Shown: positions 59,886-64,000 of the stretch, one piece after another
Numbering within the stretch: position 1 is the first letter of the stretch
Layout of the letters: every line of letters starts with the position of its first letter
Source: Hymenobacter jeongseonensis
GTDB taxonomy: Bacteria; Bacteroidota; Bacteroidia; Cytophagales; Hymenobacteraceae
DNA: 64,000 nucleotides
Direction of reading: 5' to 3'
Assembly: GCF_015694725.1 (NCBI RefSeq)
Contig: NZ_JADQDQ010000003.1
Coordinates: 434,001 to 498,000, forward strand
Made by a program: the position numbers and the translations under genes
Notes under the pieces: generated by a model
Database searches by the model: none
Told to the model about the DNA's origin: nothing
The model's input: only the letters and a program-made list of their open reading frames with translations

Positions 59886-61184
59886 ATGCGCGAGGATTTT
59901 CTCCATTACATCTGGCAACACCAGTATTTTGACAAGGTGGATTTGCGCACCGCCGCTGGGGAGGAAATCCAGGTTCTGCGTCCCGGCTACCGCAACGCCG
60001 ATGCCGGCCCGGATTTTCTGAACGCGCGCTTGCGGGTGGGCGAGGTGGAGTGGAACGGTGCCGTGGAAATTCATCTTCGGGCTTCGGATTGGGCCCGCCA
60101 CAATCACCAAACCGACCCCAAATACGACCAGGTGATACTACACGTAGTGGGGAGTCACGATGCGGATGTGGCGCGCACCAACGGCAGCATCATTCCAACG
60201 CTGGCCTTGCAGCCGCGCCTGCTTCCGGAACTGCTGGGCCGTTATCAGGCCTTGGTGGAAACACCGGGGCCAGCGACGCTGCCCTGCGCCCCGCTGCTAC
60301 ATCTGATACCGGAAATCACGAAGACAATGATGACCGAGCGCGCGCTACTCGAGCGGGTGGAACGCAAGGCCGACGCGGTAATGGCCCTGCATCAGCACCT
60401 CGGGCAGGACTGGGAAGCCACGGCTTACCACGCGTTAATGGCGGCCTTCGGTTTTCAAAAGAACAGCGAACCACTGGCACGTTTGGCCAAGGCCGTGCCG
60501 CTGGCCGTGCTGCGCCGCCACCGCCACGACCAGCGTCAGGTGGAAGCCTTGCTCTTTGGCCAGGCCGGATTTCTGACTGATAATGAGGAAACCAGTGGCG
60601 ATGAGTACATCCAGGACTTGAAGCGCGAACATGCGTTTCTGAGCCACAAATACCAACTGCAGCCAACGGCTTTGCAGGTGCACGAGTGGAACTACCTGCG
60701 GTTGCGGCCGGCTAATTTCCCGCCCGTACGGCTGGGGCAGTTGGCGGGCCTGTTGCACGCGCGTCCGTCCTTGTTTGAGGCGTTGCTAACGGCCGGCAGC
60801 GTGCGGGCACTGAGTGAGTTTTTTCAAGCTCCCGTGCCGGCTTATTGGCGCACGCATTACCGGCCCGGCCGGCCGGGCAAGGTCCCGGCGCTCGGCAAAA
60901 GCAGCACCGACCTTCTCACTGCCAACGTGGTGGTGCCATTGCGGGTGGCCTACGCCCGCCACGTGGGCCAGGCAGCGTTGGTAGAAACCATTGTAGCGCT
61001 ACTAAGCGAATTGCCAGCTGAGCACAATCAATTTACGGACATGTACGAGTCATTGGGTTTCACCCATCGCACCGCAGCCGATTCGCAGGGCTTATTGGCG
61101 TTGCACAAAAACTATTGCGGCCCCCGCCGCTGCCTGCAGTGCGCCATTGGCAGCCGTTTGGTGCAACAACCCCGCGTGGCGTAA
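59886..61184 (+). CDS. DUF2851 family protein
   Basis: 432 residues. The N-terminal signature runs MREDFLHYIWQHQYFD, then VLRPGYRNADAGPDFLNARL, VEWNGAVEIHLRASDW and YDQVILHVVGSHDADV, the DUF2851 pattern. The spacing of GPDF and VEIH is reminiscent of a PD-(D/E)xK nuclease core, but this is speculation. The C-terminal half has further conserved patches (KNYCGPRRCLQCAIG at the end, with Cys residues). The stop codon overlaps the next ATG by one base (TAATG), so the two genes are translationally linked. Confidence 0.82.
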   Translation: MREDFLHYIWQHQYFDKVDLRTAAGEEIQVLRPGYRNADAGPDFLNARLRVGEVEWNGAVEIHLRASDWARHNHQTDPKYDQVILHVVGSHDADVARTNGSIIPTLALQPRLLPELLGRYQALVETPGPATLPCAPLLHLIPEITKTMMTERALLERVERKADAVMALHQHLGQDWEATAYHALMAAFGFQKNSEPLARLAKAVPLAVLRRHRHDQRQVEALLFGQAGFLTDNEETSGDEYIQDLKREHAFLSHKYQLQPTALQVHEWNYLRLRPANFPPVRLGQLAGLLHARPSLFEALLTAGSVRALSEFFQAPVPAYWRTHYRPGRPGKVPALGKSSTDLLTANVVVPLRVAYARHVGQAALVETIVALLSELPAEHNQFTDMYESLGFTHRTAADSQGLLALHKNYCGPRRCLQCAIGSRLVQQPRVA

Positions 61185-62524
61185 TGAAGATATTTTTGGC
61201 CATTCTGCTGAACGCGGCCTTATTAGCCTTGCTGCTGCCGTGGCTATTGCGTCAGTGGCGGTGGGCAGGGCCGCGGTGGTGGCGCCTCGCTCTGGTAGGA
61301 GGGATGGCCCTGCGCCTTGGCTTGGGTATAGCACGGAACTGGACGCCAAAGTTGGATGCGGCGTTCATGAGCAACCTAAGCCAGCAGGTAACGGCCCAAT
61401 TATGGGCTGCCCCGGCCAGTGCTTTCAACACACTCACCCAGGCCGTTACCATCATTCGAATTCAAAACGAAGCTGGCGCGGATTATCAGGCCGTTTATCA
61501 GGGCTTATCCAATACCTGGTTTCTGATTAAGCTTTTGGCGTTGCTGAACTTTGGGTCGTTGGGCATTGGCGCCATTAATGGGTTCTATCTCAGCTTATTC
61601 GCTTTTGTGGGGTGCTGGCAGCTGGTGCGCAAGTTGGCGGAGGTATTGCCCGGCACGCCAGCGGGTGCCGGGGTGGTAGCCTTTCTGTTGTGGCCCTCGG
61701 TCTGGTTTTGGTCCACTGGTATCAGCAAAGAAGCCGTGCTATTGGGCAGTGGCGCCTGGCTGACGGCCCGCATTGTAGAACAACTCTATGACCGGGCCCG
61801 CCCCGTCGCAAAGCCGATATGGCGGCAGTTGAGGTGGTGGCTGGGCACCATCGTATTAGCATTTGTGCATTTCAAGATGCGGTATTTCTTTGCCGTGCCC
61901 CTTCTTGGAGTGCTCGCGGCGGTGGCGCTACTTGCTGGTTTGAAGCAGATTAATGTGGTGCAGGCCCGATGGGCGCAGGTGGCGGTGTTAGCAGCAGTGC
62001 TAGCCACCGGCGTCTGGCTCGCCCCGCTCATTAGTCGTGGTTTCACCGCCAACAAGTTTACCAATCAGGTTATCAAGGTGTACACTTTCGAGGCCTATCA
62101 TTCGGCCGGGAAGCCTCATTTCGAGTACCCAGCCCTTCGACCGACCATCGAAAGCTTCGTGGCTCATGCTCCTCTGGCGGTGGCCAATACCTTGACCCGC
62201 CCCTGGCTGGGCGAATCGCGACTGCCCATGTACGTTGTTGCGGGTCTTGAAAATGCCCTTTTGCTGGGCCTTCTGCTGCTGGCCGTCATCGGCGTGGGGC
62301 GGGGGCGCGGCGGCTGCCTGCCGTTTGAGTTGGGTTTGGGGCTGGCCATTTTTTGTTTGATACTCGCTTTCCTCATTGGGCTCACCACGCCCAATCTGGG
62401 CTCGTTGAACCGCTACCGGAGCGAGCTGATGCCCTTCCTGGTGCTCCTGCTGCTTCAGAATGACTATGCTGCCGCGTGGCTGCGCCGCGTGGAGTTGGGC
62501 GGCCCCCCGACAGCCGGATTATAA
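61184..62524 (+). CDS. Polytopic membrane protein of unknown function
   Basis: 446 residues with about ten to twelve hydrophobic segments, such as FLAILLNAALLALLLPWLL, LLALLNFGSLGIGAINGFYLSLFAFVG, ALLGVLAAVALLAG-like stretches, VAVLAAVLATGVWLAPLI and LGLGLAIFCLILAFLIGLTTPNLG. The residue pattern (SVWFWSTGISKEAVLLGSGAW in a loop) is shared with uncharacterised Bacteroidota proteins, some possibly related to polymerases or glycosyltransferases, but I do not recognise the family. It overlaps the DUF2851 stop by one base. Confidence 0.7.
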   Translation: MKIFLAILLNAALLALLLPWLLRQWRWAGPRWWRLALVGGMALRLGLGIARNWTPKLDAAFMSNLSQQVTAQLWAAPASAFNTLTQAVTIIRIQNEAGADYQAVYQGLSNTWFLIKLLALLNFGSLGIGAINGFYLSLFAFVGCWQLVRKLAEVLPGTPAGAGVVAFLLWPSVWFWSTGISKEAVLLGSGAWLTARIVEQLYDRARPVAKPIWRQLRWWLGTIVLAFVHFKMRYFFAVPLLGVLAAVALLAGLKQINVVQARWAQVAVLAAVLATGVWLAPLISRGFTANKFTNQVIKVYTFEAYHSAGKPHFEYPALRPTIESFVAHAPLAVANTLTRPWLGESRLPMYVVAGLENALLLGLLLLAVIGVGRGRGGCLPFELGLGLAIFCLILAFLIGLTTPNLGSLNRYRSELMPFLVLLLLQNDYAAAWLRRVELGGPPTAGL

Positions 62525-62619
62525 GCCTTGCGCTGCCAGTGGCGTAACTTTGCCATCCGTTCAGCCGCCGGTGGGGTCATTATGCCCTGGGCGCGAACGT
62601 TTAATTGATACTGCCTTTT

Positions 62620-63252
62620 ATGGAAAACCCCGTCATTATTCTTGGTGCCCAAACCGTTGGCACGGCCGTCCTCGATGCTTTTCTTTCGAATGAAATCGTG
62701 GTGTACTGTTTGCTCGACGACGATAAAGCCCTGCAAGGCACCGAATTGCTGGACGTGCCCGTGATGGGCAATACCGATGACGGCGAACTGCTGAAACTGC
62801 TCGGCAAAAAATGCGAAGTATTCGTGGCGACCGAGGACACCGCAAGCCGCCGCAGCCTTACCCAGATGCTGCGCACGGAATACGAAGCCGTGCCCGTCAA
62901 TGCCATTCATCAGCGCGCCAGCGTGGCTCCGCATGCCACCCTGGGCCATGGCAACTACGTGGGTCCTAATGCGGTAGTGGCCGCAACGGCTACCCTCGGC
63001 GATGGCTGCATGGTAGGGGCCAATGCCGTGGTGGAAGCCCGCGCTTCCGTTGGCAATTTTGCCCAGCTGGGTAGCGGTGCCCTGCTCGGGGCCGATGTGC
63101 AGGTAGGCGAACTGGCCTTCATTGGCGCGGGCGCGGTGGTGGTGGCCGGCGTTAAAATTGGCGACAAGGCCCGGGTTGGTGCGGGCTCGGTGGTGGTGGC
63201 CGATGTGGCCAACGGCCAAACGGTTTTTGGCAATCCTGCGGTAAAAGTCTGA
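62620..63252 (+). CDS. NeuD/PglB-like hexapeptide-repeat acyltransferase
   Basis: 210 residues. An N-terminal Rossmann-like domain (PVIILGAQTVGTAVLDAFLSN, then LLDDDKALQG) binds the donor sugar nucleotide in related enzymes. The C-terminal half is a left-handed beta-helix of hexapeptide repeats (HATLGHGNYVGPNAVVAATATLGDGCMVGANAVVEARASVGN..., to FGNPAVKV). Active-site His residues are likely in VNAIHQRASV. The product may acetylate an amino sugar of a cell-surface glycan (inference). The ATG at 62620 gives MENPVIILGAQ. Confidence 0.8.
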   Translation: MENPVIILGAQTVGTAVLDAFLSNEIVVYCLLDDDKALQGTELLDVPVMGNTDDGELLKLLGKKCEVFVATEDTASRRSLTQMLRTEYEAVPVNAIHQRASVAPHATLGHGNYVGPNAVVAATATLGDGCMVGANAVVEARASVGNFAQLGSGALLGADVQVGELAFIGAGAVVVAGVKIGDKARVGAGSVVVADVANGQTVFGNPAVKV

Positions 63253-63270
63253 AGGGAATGATGAGTTTCG

Positions 63271-63352
63271 AATTAGGAGTTATGAGTTTTCAGCGGCAGG
63301 CTGTTTTACTCAGGACCGGTAATTCAAAACTCCTAATTCAAAACTCCTAATT
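63271..63352. repeat. Short direct and inverted AT-rich repeats
   Basis: AATTAGGAGTT at 63271-63281 is the inverse of AACTCCTAATT, which occurs twice (63328-63338 and 63342-63352) within a 14-base direct repeat (CAAAACTCCTAATT). It lies just upstream of the trhO start. Confidence 0.75.
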
Positions 63353-63356
63353 AACC

Positions 63357-64000
63357 ATGTATCAGGTTCTTCTTTATTACTGCTATTCGCCCATCGAAAA
63401 CCCGGAGCAATTTCGGGAGGAGCACCACCGCTTTTGCCTGGAGCTGGAGTTGCGCGGGCGCATTATCGTGGCCGCCGAAGGACTGAATGGCACCGTATCG
63501 GGCACGGCCGAACACTGCGCCCGCTACATGGCCGCCGTGAAAGCCGACCCACGTTTTGCTGCGCTGGAGTTTAAGATTGACAACGTTCCGGCGCACACGT
63601 TCCAGAAGCTACACGTGCGGGTAAAGCCCGAAATCGTGCACAGCAGCCTGCGCCACGTGCGGCCGCACGAAAAAACCGGTCAGCACTTGTCGCCCCAGGA
63701 GTTCAAGGACCTGAAAGACCGCGACGACGTGGTGGTGGTAGACGTGCGCTCGGATTACGAGTACAACCTCGGCCGCTTTAAAAACGCCGTGACGCTGGAC
63801 ATGGAGAATTTCCGCGATTTTCCCGAGCGGTTGGAGCGCCTGAAGGAGTTCAAAGACAAGAAAATTCTGACCTATTGCACTGGCGGCGTGAAGTGCGAAA
63901 AGGCCAGCGCATTTCTCCTTGAGCAAGGTTTCGAGAACGTGTACCAGTTGCACGGCGGTATCATCAAATACGGCATCGAAGCCGGCGGCGAGGATTTCGA
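63357..64000 (+). CDS. trhO: tRNA uridine(34) hydroxylase, rhodanese-type (3' end outside window)
   Basis: Rhodanese-domain protein (YceA/TrhO) that oxygenates U34 of tRNA toward 5-hydroxyuridine. The open frame starts MYQVLLYYCYSPIENPEQF at the ATG at 63357 and runs off the end after 214 residues without a stop. The N-terminal acylphosphatase-like part has VAAEGLNGTVSGT, and FQKLHVRVKPEIV leads into the rhodanese domain (VVVVDVRSDYEYNLGRFKNAV). The active-site loop is YCTGGVKCEKASAFLL, with the conserved CTGGxxCEK pattern. The C-terminal region is not in the window. Confidence 0.93.
   Translation, partial: MYQVLLYYCYSPIENPEQFREEHHRFCLELELRGRIIVAAEGLNGTVSGTAEHCARYMAAVKADPRFAALEFKIDNVPAHTFQKLHVRVKPEIVHSSLRHVRPHEKTGQHLSPQEFKDLKDRDDVVVVDVRSDYEYNLGRFKNAVTLDMENFRDFPERLERLKEFKDKKILTYCTGGVKCEKASAFLLEQGFENVYQLHGGIIKYGIEAGGEDF

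Overview
The window looks like chromosome of a Bacteroidota species, most likely Hymenobacter or a close relative in the Cytophagales. The grounds are the gene content (PorT-like and PorE-like type IX secretion proteins, MenG, and lineage-restricted families DUF4290, DUF5606, DUF2851, DUF3109 and DUF4846), high GC, almost no Shine-Dalgarno sequences, and repeated matches to the Bacteroidota sigma promoter (TTG near -33, TAnnTTTG near -7). I see no phage, insertion sequence, CRISPR array, rRNA or tRNA. The taxonomic call is inference from family content, without a database search.

Layout. 1-6 kb: the 3' end of gyrB, a RidA-like gene, and ppk1 converging on an exopolyphosphatase gene. 6-16 kb: a large outer-membrane metallophosphoesterase fusion, a YdjM-type membrane protein, a sirtuin, a flavin-binding protein, a HAD phosphatase, a DUF4846 gene and topA. 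16.5-24.4 kb: a chemosensory cluster with a soluble 1480-residue poly-HAMP receptor, CheW, a CheY-like regulator, a CheA lacking the P2 domain, and CheC. 24.5-34 kb: an agmatinase-family enzyme, small membrane and lipoproteins, murA, DUF4290, a UvrD-type helicase, DUF3109, a cyclophilin and a fasciclin lipoprotein. 34-42 kb: a run of minus-strand genes (aspartate kinase, enoyl-CoA hydratase, peroxiredoxin, waaA, rsgA), then fbp, DUF5606, a TonB-domain protein and engB. 42-47 kb: an OmpA protein with PorE-like architecture, menG, porT and a dehydrogenase. 47-64 kb: an esterase, cytidine deaminase, a saccharopine-dehydrogenase-like gene, an ABC exporter pair, TrmN6-like methyltransferase, RNase HI, a class V aminotransferase, aroQ, xerD, ftsK, lolA-like, DUF2851, a polytopic membrane protein, a hexapeptide acyltransferase and the 5' part of trhO.

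The most unusual locus is the chemosensory cluster. Its receptor has no membrane segment and carries eight consecutive 92-residue HAMP units, close in sequence to the repeats of fungal Nik1-type kinases. It is followed by a minimal signalling set (CheW, CheY, P2-less CheA, two-site CheC) with no CheR, CheB or CheD beside it. The best reading is a cytoplasmic sensor that adapts without methylation, perhaps tied to gliding or surface behaviour rather than flagella.

Other points of interest are a family of intergenic palindromes with CTGAGC-containing arms, several genes whose -7 element ends 4-6 bases before the start codon (predicted leaderless mRNAs, one with a TTG start), and a MurA with Asp in place of the fosfomycin-sensitive Cys.
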